DNA from: Strobilurus pachycystidiatus
Lineage: Eukaryota; Basidiomycota; Agaricomycetes; Agaricales; Physalacriaceae
Length of the DNA: 64,000 nucleotides
Assembly: GCA_019915135.1 (NCBI GenBank)
Contig: JAHLMK010000001.1
Coordinates: 1,674,001 to 1,738,000 of the forward strand
Reading direction: 5' to 3'
Shown here: positions 11,127-22,905 of the stretch, piece after piece
Layout of the letters: each line of letters begins with the position of its first letter
Position numbering within the stretch: position 1 is the first letter of the stretch
The notes under the pieces: model-generated
Databases searched by the model: none
Told to the model about the DNA's origin: nothing
What the model saw: only the letters and a program-made list of their open reading frames with translations
Position numbers and translations under genes: made by a program

Positions 11127-12007
11127 GGCGACCCTCCAGTACAAGAGCACGGGCAAAGTGTGGTTTGCGGAAAATAGGGCGTACAGAGCAGAGAACCGGT
11201 ATATTGGCGCGGAACTGGGCCAGATTGTAAGAGCAAGTTGCCCGGAGAAGGACTGTCATTAGGAGCGGCATCTGACAGTGTGCAGGACCAGTCGTGGCAT
11301 CTTGCCGTAACATTGTATAAATCATAGAACATCAGGCAATGATATACGCGTGCTGTGGGAACAAATCTCGGTGGAAGAAGAATCGGAGCACAAAGCTGGC
11401 TAGTCATGCGATACGCATTGCACAATAGAATCGATGGTCATGATATGATGGGGTAAGATAAGGCTTCTTGAAGAGAGGTTGGTCGTGTCGACATGCGCTA
11501 TGGACGTATGATGACAGTGATGAAGTGTCTAGCGAGCTTCGATGGTGGGATTCCGGGAACATGGCTGCGGCGTAACATTGAGGCATAGACTACTTATAGA
11601 CTCGAGCGAGTCACTCGTCGCCAGTGCCTTCCGAGGCGTCAGTCCGGTCCAATCGATCCCGATGGACTGTCATCGAGTGTCTGCTTTGGCGAACGTGTGG
11701 TAAGCTCAGCAGCGGCCTCGTACGCCATATCCACCGATTTCTGTAGCCGTCAGTCACTTGGAGAGGTCTCAAGACCAATCATGGCATAAGTGATGGCAGG
11801 GGAGGGCCTGACATGAGGAAACACTATGAACGCAAGTCGAGAAGAACGGAAATCAATGTAGTCCGGAAACGGCTGCAATCAGGATTAGGAATAGATTCTG
11901 TGCATTGGGACATACTGGGGACCCTGCGTGAAGTTGAATGATTTACTGACAACATGCGAGATACAAGCGATTCTCTTCGCTTTGCACACAAGCCCGTGTC
12001 AATCCGC
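11127..12007. other. Intergenic region between the P450 start and the MFS-2 3' end
   Basis: Several short open frames occur (for example 11404-11586), but none has a family signature or convincing splice partners. Sequence after about 11915 belongs to the duplicated MFS segment. Nothing else is recognised. Confidence 0.55.
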
Positions 12008-14640
12008 TCACTCGGAAGGGCTTACATGAAAACTCGTTCCGACATCGTCTCTGACGTCTACAAGTGTCGCGTCCCGTGCCATAGTATGTCCTTCCGAAAC
12101 TTCTTCGACATCGTGAAGATTCGGATGGTGTTCGGGGCGTTGTAGCCTGATGAACAACAATAAAAAGAACGATATAGTCACTGATAGCGCTCCAACATAG
12201 AACATGGCCGATGGAAACGTAGACACGGTCTTGATGAAAATGAAGCCGTACGCTGGCGGTCCGATTATCTGTGAGCTATTGGGCCGGGGTCAACCAGCGG
12301 AAAGCGGCAGAGCAGTGATATGGTTGACGAACCTGACGGCCTGCACAACGCTGAGCGCGCCAAACAGCTTTCCCGACTCGGACTCGCTGCCTCCCCTCTG
12401 GATGTATAGTTCAAGCGCGACGCTCTGCAAGGCCGGTGCGAACCCTGCGCCTAGCGATCCTAGGATACTCGCCGCAGCGAATGGAATTGAGTGGGTGGCG
12501 AGAGCCATCAAAAGATACGAGAGAGTGTCAATGACAAGGGAAACGCGGGCCAGGCCCAAATCGAAAGCCGAAGAGTGAGGTTCGAAGTGGAAGCTCTTTG
12601 AGGAGGAAGAGCCCAGCGAGGCCCTTTCCGGGGAGGCGTCGGGTTCGGACAACAAGGGTTCCTCTTCGCGAGTAGACTGTTTCGATGTCCTGCTCTTAAA
12701 GAGCTTGATGATGACTGTGAAGAGGCGAGATTAGATGTTTGGCAGGACAACAGTGAGATGGTAAAGATGCATACACGGGAGTATTGCCGTCAAGAATAGG
12801 GCACGCGTTACACCGACGAGACTGAGCCAGTATCCGATCTGTCCGTAACAGAGAGCCTTTAGAATGGGTAGACAGTCAACGACTGACTTCTCACCGTCTC
12901 AGAACCCCAATTGAAGGTGGCAGCGGCATATTGAAACTTGTATGGATATGACCCCTTCCAGGAATGGCGCGCCAATGAGTTGTAGAATCAAGCCAGAGCT
13001 GTAAGAGACTCACCATCAAGGACAACGTGAAGCCATATGCAAGCGCCACGAGAGTCAGATTCCAGTCGCTCCTGAGAGTCTTGGGAGAGTGCCATCCTGC
13101 AGGAGCCTGCGGCATGAACACACTGAGGGGACTCAGGAATCCGAATATTTGTTTCATGAGGACTGTGAATTTGTTCTGCCCGCTATAGATCTTCGATTCC
13201 TGATATCTCGATTTTGACATGCGCATTTGCGACGGTGTCAAGGACTCAGGAACGATGAACCAGATGGCAATGGCGTATAGAAAATGGATAGATATCGTCG
13301 CATAGAATACGGATAGAATGTTTCCAGTTCCCCGGATGAGGAGACCACCAAGGGTTGGGCCAAATCCCATTCCACTGAAGAGAAGTCCAAGACTCAAGGA
13401 GAAATTGCGGGAGCTGACGAAATCAATCGATGAGTTTTCAAAAGATCAGATTTAATAGCTTACCGAGTGGCTGGAGTAGACGTATCAGCTAGATATGCAT
13501 GTACGTTTGCGTTGGCCGTCGAGATACCTTGTCGAGTTCAATACCGAGTAGGGGCACTTAGGAAATGTCCTACCTCCCAATATGCCTTCAATGACGGAGC
13601 CTACAACGAGAAACCAGTATCCACCGGGAAGGCGTTCGTAATAATGGAATACAATGAGGAAGATCAAATCCATGCTAAGAATTCCAGAGACAGCCAAGCC
13701 CATGATTCTAGTGCGACCAACACGATCGGAAAGCTACAAGAGAAGCGATTAGAAAACCGAAGCTCTGCGTCTGACTGTGAGAGGCTTACTGAACCCCAGG
13801 CGGCGGTTGTCAAACATCCAAGAACACCCATGATGGCCGCCATAGCTGATGGCATAGAACGTTATTCTCAAGCAGAACATATTTCACAGAGAGAGGTACT
13901 GACTGGCCGACAATTTCGCGACTTCCGCCTGAACCACTGGATCAGACGCACAGGCGGACCGCCCACCAGTGGATGCACGAGTCTCGATCGTATCGAACAC
14001 GAGCTCAGGGTGCCTGCTGACGGAGTGGACGTCCGAATTCGACACCAAAGCAAAGTTGGCGATGAGCGGAGATAGGCCAACTTGGTCGTTGTACACATCG
14101 GGGCTGTGGACCGCACAGGCCAGTTGGGTATAAACTTCTATTCTGGGAGCCATGCTCATGGCAAAGGCCATGCTCGACAACGGCATTCCGGCCAGAATCC
14201 TAAAGAGCGGGAAGGTTGGATCTCGGTTTGGGAAAAGCGAACAAGAAGAACCAACCATACTGGAGAAGGACGTTTCCACCACGGAAGGCGAGACCTAGCT
14301 TGCAGTTCGGCATCTAGCTCATCATCCTCTTCAGAGACGTTGTGCTCGTCACCGATAAGGGTTTCGTCCGCTTGGTGCCGGTGTGGATGCACAAATTCGT
14401 GCAAGAGTTCAGCCGCTTCTTCACTAACGACACCGTCCGGAAAGGCCATGCCTTGCGGATCAGTTAGCAGAACATAAAAGCTGCTAGACCGAGAAACGTC
14501 TGGGCGACGCGATTGCGACCGAGCGGCGCGTAGTCTAGAGTGTTCGGTTGACCGAGACATGGTCAGGATGCCCAGTAGTGTTCTCAGAGCGCAGAGACAA
14601 GGGAGGGTGGGAGATAAGTGGAGGAAATGCGCGGGAGGAG
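11915..14640 (-). repeat. Tandem-duplicated segment, copy 2 (MFS-2 gene plus flanks)
   Basis: Second copy of the segment at about 4868-7575, in direct orientation. Near-identical runs include the region around the stop codon (TCACTCGGAAGGGCTTACAT in both) and the N-terminal acidic exon. Small indels in introns and a short insertion near 11985 separate the copies. Confidence 0.85.
12008..14560 (-). CDS. MFS transporter, DHA1/TetA-like, tandem copy 2
   Basis: Close paralogue of the transporter at 4958-7505, with the same exon-intron layout. The start ATG at 14560 opens the same acidic N-terminal tail. Motif A again reads LSDRVGRTRIMG, followed by the small exon encoding ADTSTPATR, then LGLLFSGMGFGPTLGGLL and VPESLTPSQMRMSKS. 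An apparent in-frame TAA near 12735 falls inside an intron (donor GTATGC, acceptor TTCACAG), so it is not a nonsense mutation, and the joined frame gives VIIKLFKSRT. The last exon ends with a polar tail like that of copy 1. Differences between copies are mostly substitutions, including in the transmembrane segments, so substrate range could differ. The copy looks functional. Confidence 0.86.
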
Positions 14641-14752
14641 AGATCGTGTGCCGAATTGGTCAGACAGCATGCATCACTTATGACGGTCCGGCAGGATCTA
14701 TGATGGACACGTTGTTCTTTATCTTATCTCTTCCCCTTAACAGCCTCCCATC

Positions 14753-15376
14753 ATGGTGAATTCGATTAAACCTCCAGTGGTATCAACCTCATAAGTCTCG
14801 CTACAGTCCGTCACAGTCGATATCCCCGAATCCATCAAGGCCTCTCTCAAGAAATTCCGCTTCTCGCGCCGTAGTGCAGGCCATGCCGCCCTCGTCATCA
14901 AGATCAACAAGGCGAAGCTCATCATGGAGGAGGTCGAGCAATTCGACGATATCAGCATCGAGGACCTTGCAGAAGGTACTCATCTACGATTCTTACTCAG
15001 CCCCGATCTTGACATGGCGACCAAAGAGCTTCCCGAAAACAGCCCACGATATGTGGTCCTCAGCTATGAGGTGACGCACTCTGACGGGAGGAAGTCCTTC
15101 CCTCTAGTGCTCCTCAATTGGGCCCCCACATCGAGCGAAACTGGTCAGCAGGACCAATCGCATCCTGTTTATATCACTGACGCGCTCTAGGTCTTCTCAC
15201 TCTACATGCTAGTGCTCTACTCAACTTCCAAAACACCGTTCGTGATCACAATCCACTCTTTCTCCATTCCGATAATACCTCTACAGGCCGGTGTCAACAA
15301 AGTCATTGAAATGCGAGATGGTCCAGAAGGACTCACCACGGAGGTGTTGGACAAACAACTAGGCAGCACGCACTAA
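14753..15376 (+). CDS. AIM7: Glia maturation factor / Aim7 (ADF-homology Arp2/3 debranching factor)
   Basis: A single ADF-homology domain of the GMF subfamily, which binds Arp2/3 and debranches actin. Five exons are inferred: 14753-14755, 14807-14975, 15027-15143, 15191-15237 and 15287-15376. The first coding exon would consist of only the ATG, because GTGAAT follows it directly and the next acceptor (CTACAG) precedes SVTVDIPESIKASLKKFRF. Diagnostic GMF blocks follow: ELPENSPRYVVLSYEVTHSD, GRKSFPLVLLNWAP, LTLHASALLNFQNT and NKVIEMRDGPEGLTTEVLDK. The stop is at 15374-15376. Total length is about 140 residues, normal for GMF. Its 3' end faces the PIG-M gene with 39 bp between stops. Confidence 0.92.
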
Positions 15377-15415
15377 TTGTACACCAATGACCGTAACATC
15401 AATGGAACTGTACTT

Positions 15416-16885
15416 TTACGCCTTTCTCTTGTATGCGTCCATGACCATGCCAAGTACCCAGCAATTTCCCGCAACATAGATAAGTCCCCGAATCCACAAC
15501 CCAAAGAACACGTTTTTGCCCATGAACTCCAACTGATAAGCCTCGCTGAGCCACAATCCTTGAACTGCAACCCACACAGCAATCGACGCGACTGCCAAAG
15601 TTTTGGACATTGCCAACGAAGGAAGAAGTAGTGGTAAGAGCAGGAGGTACCATAGGAAGTACTGATGGCGCGTCAGTGTTAGTCGCGGTCATGGTCGCGC
15701 CACGTACCTGGGACGTGCAGACTTTGTTGAAAATCACAAAGACAGACGTCTGTACAAACCAAGCAAACACCAGGTCATCTTGATGCTCGAAGAGGAGCCC
15801 TGACCCGAGGGTCAATGACATCTGAGGGACAAAACTGACAAGCGGGGAGCGAAGGATGGACTGCGTGATCGTCGGTTTGGCGAGGCTGAGCGCAGGTGGA
15901 TAGGTGAGGTAGGTCATGTAAAAGTACGGGGAGAAGTTGTGTCGGTGGTCAAGCCTGTGAAGGTGATATAGATACGATTCTTGGAGGAATGGTTGGCCCC
16001 AGCTATTCAGAAAGGCTAAGAACGCGTCCCACACGGAGAAGCGGGTTTACTCACATAATGTAGCATCCGAAACCCAGTGCGAAGAACGTCAAAACACTCG
16101 TGACTCCGAAGGTGATTGACTTCTTGTTAAGCAGTGAAGCAATCCATCCCGATTTGCCTTGGATGGAACCAATAGCGCCAAGACAGGCGACCCCGTACAC
16201 CCCAGGATATATCTTCCAATGCGTGCTCGCGCCGAGCAACACCGCTGCCCTTATCCACCGTTTAGTCAACGCGGCGTGTAACGTCAAGAGCACCAGCAAA
16301 CAAAGGACAGATTCGGATGAGCCTCGAGTCGATATAGAGAACACCATTGGATTGAGCAAATGGATGGCGGCATATTTCGTCGCGAGAGACTTGATTTCGG
16401 AGCGCGGGCCTGCGCGCAGCGTGGAGGGAAGTATGACCGCGACGAGGAGACGGTAAATGAGAATGCCGTTGACAATGTCGCAGGCTGCAAAAAGGTATTT
16501 GCCGAAAGAAGGATGGATCCATTCATTTGGCGCGAGGAGGAGGGCCAGGAGAGGTGTGTATCTGTACGTTTCGCGCGTGTAGGGGCTGGGACGGCGTTGG
16601 GTGCTTCAGTCTTCACACAGAAGGACCGCGGACGTACTCTCCGAACGGTAACTCTATTCCCAGCCATTCTTTTAGTGGTCCCTGTGCGCGGTTGGCAGAA
16701 CCCGGTCCTGGGTGCAGGAGGTAGGCCGCAGCGTCACTGAAGACGCGGTAGTCGATGTCGGTGTATTTCACGAGCGACCTGGCATCGTGCCATTCGCTGT
16801 ACAGTATAAGGGCAACACGTATGCCGATAGACAGCGAGATAATGAGAGGGAAGGACCAGAAAGTGGAGATTATGTGAACCGACAT
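15416..16885 (-). CDS. GPI14: GPI mannosyltransferase 1 (PIG-M/Gpi14)
   Basis: Adds the first alpha-1,4-mannose to glucosaminyl-PI in the ER lumen during GPI-anchor assembly. The protein begins MSVHIISTFWSF with a first membrane segment, then the luminal catalytic loop KYTDIDYRVFSDAAAYL, which contains the DxD-type acidic motif. Next come YRYTPLLALLL, a loop with AIHLLNPMVFSISTRGSSES, THWKIYPGVYG, then RLDHRHNFSPYFYMTYL and FNKVCTSQYFLWYL, all characteristic of PIG-M. The stop at 15416-15418 follows MDAYKRKA. Four or five short introns are present. It is a multi-pass ER protein of about 420 residues. The SAR1 stop lies 100 bp upstream of its start on the same strand. Confidence 0.94.
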
Positions 16886-16984
16886 GGAAGTAGCAACATG
16901 AGCGAAGGTAACTACAGAGCTACATGACAGACAGTATTGTAAGTAGCCAAAACAAGGTCTAACACCCTATTCCCCCGACCACGC

Positions 16985-17926
16985 TCAAATCTATGGGAAA
17001 GTCAGTCAATGGTGCAGCAATGGACAACGCAAATTTACTCACATATTGTGAAATCCAGCGGAAACCTGCCAAAAGGGTTAAACAATGGAATTATCGGTGA
17101 AGACGGGGACAGACCTTCTCCGTAGCCCTGGCGTTGGACGACAGAGCACATAAAGATCTCTATGGGCCTGATATCGGTGAGAGGAACCTTGCCCTGAGAA
17201 AGAGCGATAACGGGGTAAGACGACCCACTCGGAAGACAGGTAATATGGAACGCACCTTGCCAGTGGTCTGATATAGACCTAGGTGGTGCCTAAGCTCCTC
17301 CTCGCTCACCGCACCCGGGGCATCAATCTTGTTTCCAAGGACAAGGAAGGGAACCTTGGACAGTTCTTCGATGGCAAGGAGGGCGTCGAGCTCGGCCTTG
17401 GATTCGGAGAAGCGCTCAAAGTCGGCGCTGTCGACGAGGAAAACGATGCCGTCGACCTCGGGGAAGTAGTCGCGCCAGAGGCGGCGGGCTGCAGAGTATG
17501 AGGCCGATAGTGTGAGGAATAGGGCTATTGGCGCTGACCTTGCATATGGCCTCCAAGATCGTACGTAGTGAACTTGACGTTTCCAATGGCGAGCTCCTCA
17601 GACGCTGAACGTAAATTGACTGTTGAGGGCATAGACGGAAAGGAGAGCATGGCGTAACATACTGGGGTGGAGCGTGGGCTGGAGGGTAGCAAGGCGGTCG
17701 TTTTTGAGCATATGCAGCAACGTCTAATGCCAAGGCTCCAGTGAGAAAATCAGAATATGCGGTGCACCAGATACGCACGGTTTTGCCAGCATTGTCCAGT
17801 CCTAGAAAGAGAATTTTGGCATTCTTGTGCAACAGGCCTGGGATACGTGTTAGATGCGCAGCGACCAGGCAGACAATGCGCACCGAGCTGAGCAAGAACG
17901 TCCCAGAACCAATTGACAATGAACAT
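16985..17926 (-). CDS. SAR1: Small COPII GTPase Sar1
   Basis: Initiates COPII coat assembly at ER exit sites. The N-terminal amphipathic helix [15 protein letters not shown] is typical of Sar1 rather than Arf, since it lacks the myristoylated glycine. The G1 box reads GLDNAGKT, G2 lies in LQPTLHPT, and G3 is [18 protein letters not shown], where the catalytic residue is His as in all Sar1 proteins. G4 is [10 protein letters not shown], and the tail reads [13 protein letters not shown]. The last intron separates the tyrosine codon from the final ATT TGA, so the terminal exon codes for one residue plus stop. About six introns, total about 189 residues. All key nucleotide-binding residues are present. 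Confidence 0.96.
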
Positions 17927-18125
17927 GATGGAAATCCCGAGGGAGGAAATAAAGCAGTGATGGTGGTGGTAATTGGCAGACTCAGACAACGACTTGAGGC
18001 TCGTATTGAATTGGCTCGTGATCTTTCCTTTTCCGGAGAGATCGTCGACACGTCGATGCGACGCTCACAGCTCGTCACCAGCGCGTACGTGGCGCGCATT
18101 CGTATTACTTATGGCAAGAGATACA

Positions 18126-19074
18126 TTAGAAGTTTTCCGCTACGATATCACGGAATGAAGAGAGGCCATCTCCCTTTTCAAAATCTTTCGGGCCCTTGAC
18201 TGAAGTGCCCACAAAAATGACTTCACCGCCTTCCCACTCTGCAAAAGAAAACGCAGAGCCCGTGCATTCTAGCCCGCCAATATCTGTCCGCTCATCCTCT
18301 GCTCCCAACCCTTCGACAGTCAAGCTTCCAGATTGGGCGGCGCGACGTTTCTCGAGCTCTCGTTCTAGAACAGTGCGCACCCGGTTGACGGCCAAGGATT
18401 CAGAGGTAACCTCAGCGGATACAGTAGTCTTCAGGAGATCACTCTTGTGGCCAACGATCAAGAGGGTAGGTAGAGTATGGGACGGAGGCAGCTCCGTGAG
18501 CGCGTGCATAATGATATGAAGATGTCTGGAAAGAGTCAGTGACGTGAAGACATCGTAGGCTTGGAAAGGGTTCTTACTCGGCTACTGCTGCCGCATTGCG
18601 CGAGACTGTGCTTGCATCCACGACGAATGCGATAATCTTGGCATCGCTGAGGTAGTCCCGGAATTGATCTCTGATCCTCGGATGGCCCGGAACATCAACA
18701 ATGCTTATGGGCTTCGAGGATTCGGGCAAGGTGAAGGTGGCCTGATTTGCCTGGAGTGATGTATGGGAGGGCAATTGTTGGTTGTAGACGAGCTAAGAAG
18801 AGACATCATTAGAGAGGTCGCGAGAGCATGCGCCACACTCACTGCAGAGAATAACGAAGTCTTTCCTGCGTCGGAAGCTCCAACCAGAAGGACAGAATTG
18901 CCTCGATGAGATTGGGCTTTACGACTGGAGAGGATGAAAACTGTTCGAACGCAGTGAGTTGCCTTGATGACCGAATGAAGCAAATAGTATACCAAAGAGA
19001 AGAATTAGAGCGACTATAAACGACCCAGCGAAAACATAAGGAGAAGAAATGGTCGCCAGCAAGTTATGGTCCAT
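18126..19074 (-). CDS. SRP102: Signal recognition particle receptor subunit beta
   Basis: Integral ER GTPase that anchors the SRP receptor alpha subunit. The start at 19074 gives MDHNLLATISSPYVFAG, then the single N-terminal transmembrane segment SFIVALILLF. A 51-nt intron joins this to FILSSRKAQSHRGN. The P-loop is LLVGASDAGKTSLFSA, switch II lies in ISIVDVPGHPRIRDQF, and the G4 region is LLIVGHKSDLLKT. The C-terminal half, SAFSFAEWEGGEVIFVGTS onward, matches the SRP-beta family. The stop is at 18126-18128. The start codon is 168 bp from that of UTP21 on the opposite strand, so the two share a compact bidirectional promoter. Confidence 0.92.
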
Positions 19075-19241
19075 GGCAGAGTTCCGGCTCAGCACTGATC
19101 AAAAGTTCGATCAATGGTTTCCCGATCAGGGGTTCAGAATTTTTGACCTTGCCTCTCTCAACAACCCCGTTGAGGCTTTCTACTCGGCGAGTCCTTGCCA
19201 ACATCCGTCTCATCGTCCTGGACTTATACTCTGCTCAGGCC

Positions 19242-22200
19242 ATGGCCGCCACATATCCGACTGAAGTATCCCAACCCCCTCGCAAGAAAATCAGAAAACT
19301 ACCCACAACCTCCGAGCCGAAACCAAAACCTCCTCAAAGGCTATTCGTCCCCTTCCGCGCGTTGGGACTCGTGACAAACCATGTTCCATTTGTGCTGCAA
19401 ACGCGGTCATTCAAGGGTGCCAGCGAGGGTCCGCGAATACACATATTAACGTGTCTCGGAAAGTCATGGGCGTTGTGGGAGGGCGGGAAGATGACTCTGC
19501 TGTTCGTCGGTGTGTTAGGAATATTTTCTTCCATGGCCTTCTGCTCAATCCAAGATACCAGGGCCCGAAATCGAGCATCCCATATCATGTCTGGTGATGG
19601 ATGGAGACGCTGTCTGGGCAGCGGCTGGTCCCCATGCTATAAAATACAATCGCGGAAAAGAGGTGCGTCGGCCAGAAACACATCTACCAATCTAACAATT
19701 TCTAGATCCTGCGAATAAGCAGTCCTTTCGAAACGTCCTTGTCATACATTACAATATTTGGACCTCAACTCTTAGCACTGGATGAAGACGGTGGTCGGCT
19801 TTTCGCATGGGACACAACATCTGGTGGTGTGTATACAGCTTTTCACAGGCGAACATCCGCTAAGTTTGTCAACCAGAATTGCAATCTACCATGCAGTTCG
19901 AACCCAATTTTACGGCAACTTCCATCCTGCACCCTGCTACATACGTGAACAAGGTACTTGTTGCAAGTAGCCAAGGTGATATGCAACTATGGAATATACA
20001 CTCTCAGTCAGTTGCCTTGTCTTGTCTTTTTTTTACGACTGACAAACGCGATTGCTGACTAGATCGCGTATACACTCCTTCCCCGCAAGCAATCTCTTGT
20101 CTTCGAGCCCCAGCTCAACCCAGGCAATAACGTGCCTCACACAATCTCCTGCTATTGACGTGGTAGGAATAGGCTTCACCTCAGGAGAAATTTCAGTGTA
20201 CGACATACGCGCCGATGAACGCCTCATGCGGATGTTCATGGACGGTGGTGTTCGAGCCCTGGGATTCCGCAGTGGTAAACTTATCGTCAACTTCACCAAG
20301 GCGGTGCTCATCTCGTTCTCCAGATGGAGAAGCCATCCTTGCCTCCGCCTCATCTGCTGGTCACATCGCGCTTTGGGACCTCAACGCTGGTGGACGCTTA
20401 CTGCATATGGTACGCGGTGCTCATGACGGAGCCATTACTGCCTTGGAATGGATTCCTGGACAGCCTGTTCTCGTCACTTCTGGTGAAGACAACAGCGTGA
20501 AGGTTGGATTGGATATGCTGTCTTGTGGCTGACTGGTTCTGATGGTCTTGAATCTAGCAATGGCTTTTCGATTCGCCCACAGCCCCTCCTCGTCTCCTCA
20601 AATACAGATCGGGTCATCATGCCCCTCCGCATCTTATCCGTTATTACGGGGAGGATGGAAAGCAGCTATTGACTGCATCAAGAGATCGCAGCCTCAGATG
20701 TACATCAGTCGTCCGCGACTCGCGGTCCTTCGAATTATCGCAAGGTCGTTTACTCCCTACATCTGGCCCGCTCGGAGAACTCACCAGTCTTTACAGGATC
20801 CTTAGCGAAGAAGGCAACCACCCTCTCGATTCCTCTGACGTCCCTCAAGTTCCCGACCATCACGTCTCTGTCGTATTCATCTGCTCGCGCGAAGGACTGG
20901 GATGATATTCTCACAGCACACACTGATGAAACTGTCGCGCGTTCTTGGACGATGCTGAACAAAAAAGTCGGGAAATACAAGCTTGGCTTCGCCACCGATG
21001 GTGCTAAATCGAAGGGGAAGGAAAAGGAACGGCCTTTGGGTGCTGTTAAAGTAAGACCCCTCTTCGCTTCGAGATAGCATGCCCTCATAAGTTTCTGTCA
21101 GTCGGTTTGCGTTTCGGCGTGTGGCAATTTCGGTATTGCAGCCTCCTCCACTGGCTCCATTCATATGTGGAATCTGCAGTCCGGTATCAAGCGCAAATCA
21201 TTCGACGTTGGGCCTTGTCCACCTGAAATTATCGGGAGGTATGGCTCGACAAGCAAACCGAATAGTAAAATAAGAAGCATAACGGGACTTGCTGCCGATG
21301 CGCTGAACCGGACAGTCATCGCGTCGACACTCGATGGAACGGTCAACGTATGTCTCTTCTGAACTGACTGAATTGACACTCAACGTTGGGTAGTTCTTCG
21401 ACTTCCACACGACGGAGCTGGAACGCACAGTCGTTGTCCCTTCGCCTATAACTTCGCTCACTCTACATCGGGACAATGGCCTACTCGCGCTGGTATGCGA
21501 TGATATGATTGTAAGAATCATCGACATCGAAACGAAGCGAGTGGTCCGAGAACTTGGCGGGTTCCGGGGGAGAGTTCTGGATATCGTGCGTCCCGTATCA
21601 GCGTATCTTCTCAGTGGCGGCCTAATCAATCTCCATGCAGACATTCTCCCCGGATTCACGATGGTTGATTGCGAGCTCGTTAGACTCGACTATTCGGACA
21701 TTCGATATACCGACAGGTCGGCTGATAGACGCCTTCAAAACGCCGAGCGTTGCTACGAGCATTGCGTTCTCGCCGACTGGTGATTTCCTGGCAACCTCTC
21801 ACGTAGATAGCGTTGGTGTCTTCCTCTGGTAAGAACGCACATTTATCTTCGTTGTTGATCATCTATAATCCCGACTTTCTGCAGGGCCAATCGGGCACAA
21901 TATGACGAGGTCTCATTCCATAGTGTGACTGATGAGGACATCAAAGAAGCTGCTCTCCCTTCGATGCAGGGAACAACGGAAGATGAAGGTATGTCGTCCG
22001 TTCTCCTCCTCAGAAATCCTTGTATTCATCTACGTACTAGCTATGGAGGATCTAGCACCTTTGGCAGCTGCTGCAGTTGCAGACGACGTGTTCATCACTC
22101 CACCGCAGCTAGACGGGGAGCTCATCACCTTGACACTCCTACCCCGTTCGCGTTGGCAGACCTTACTGAACCTAGAGGTTATCCATGTACGTTTCCTTTC

Positions 22201-22811
22201 TGCCTCACGACCACGCGCGTCTCATCTTCTACTACATAGCACCGGAATAAACCCAAAGAGCCGCCAAAGGCACCAGAACAGGCACCGTTCTTCTTACCCA
22301 CCTTGCCGGGCGTCGAGGAGAGGTTCGTGATAGAGGACCGAAAGGAGACCAAATCGTCAAACCCAACAAAACGCATGGCAAATGCCGAAGTCCAGAGTCA
22401 ATTCCACAAGCTCTTGATGGACGAAACGGCCGAGAGCGAATGTCAGTATCCAACCCTCTATCATTCATGTGGTCTAAACTTGTGCTCCCAGACGAAGCTT
22501 TCTTCAATCAAGCCAAAGCGTTATCACCGGCGGCTTTGGATCTGGAGATTCGCTCGCTCATTACTCTTGAGAGCCTTCGTGTGTTTATCAACGCGTTAAA
22601 CAGGCGTTTGATATCTCATAAGGACTTCGAAGCCGTACAGGCTCTGCAGAGCGTCTTCTTGCGGGCACATGCTGAGGTTCTGATTGAGAATGAAGAGCTC
22701 CAGGCGGACATGGAAAAATTGTTGGAGATACAACAACGAGAAAGCGAAAGAGTCTTAGAACTAATTGCGTCGTCGTTGGGAACGTTGAGCTTTGTACAAG
22801 ACCGTTCGTAG
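19242..22811 (+). CDS. UTP21: U3 snoRNP (SSU processome) WD40 protein Utp21/WDR36
   Basis: Subunit of the UTP-B subcomplex needed for 18S rRNA maturation in the nucleolus. The start ATG at 19242 is followed by a basic tract (QPPRKKIRKLP). Many exons encode WD repeats, for example around VGIGFTSGEISVYDIRADER, LASASSAGHIALWDLNAGG, ITALEWIPGQPVLVTSGED and LIASSLDSTIRTFDIPTGR. The C-terminal Utp21 domain is clear: QSQFHKLLMDETAESEYEAF, LDLEIRSLITLESLRVFINA and LQSVFLRAHAEVL. The stop is at 22809-22811. The gene is long and intron-rich with two WD propeller halves, as expected for Utp21. No frame disruption was seen. Confidence 0.92.
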
Positions 22812-22905
22812 TGTTGATACGATCGAGAATTTTTATGGGGGACTTTGACCTCGATCGCGACTTCCTTTTTTGTCAAAATGAACGTTACACCTTTCCGCCA
22901 ACTCC

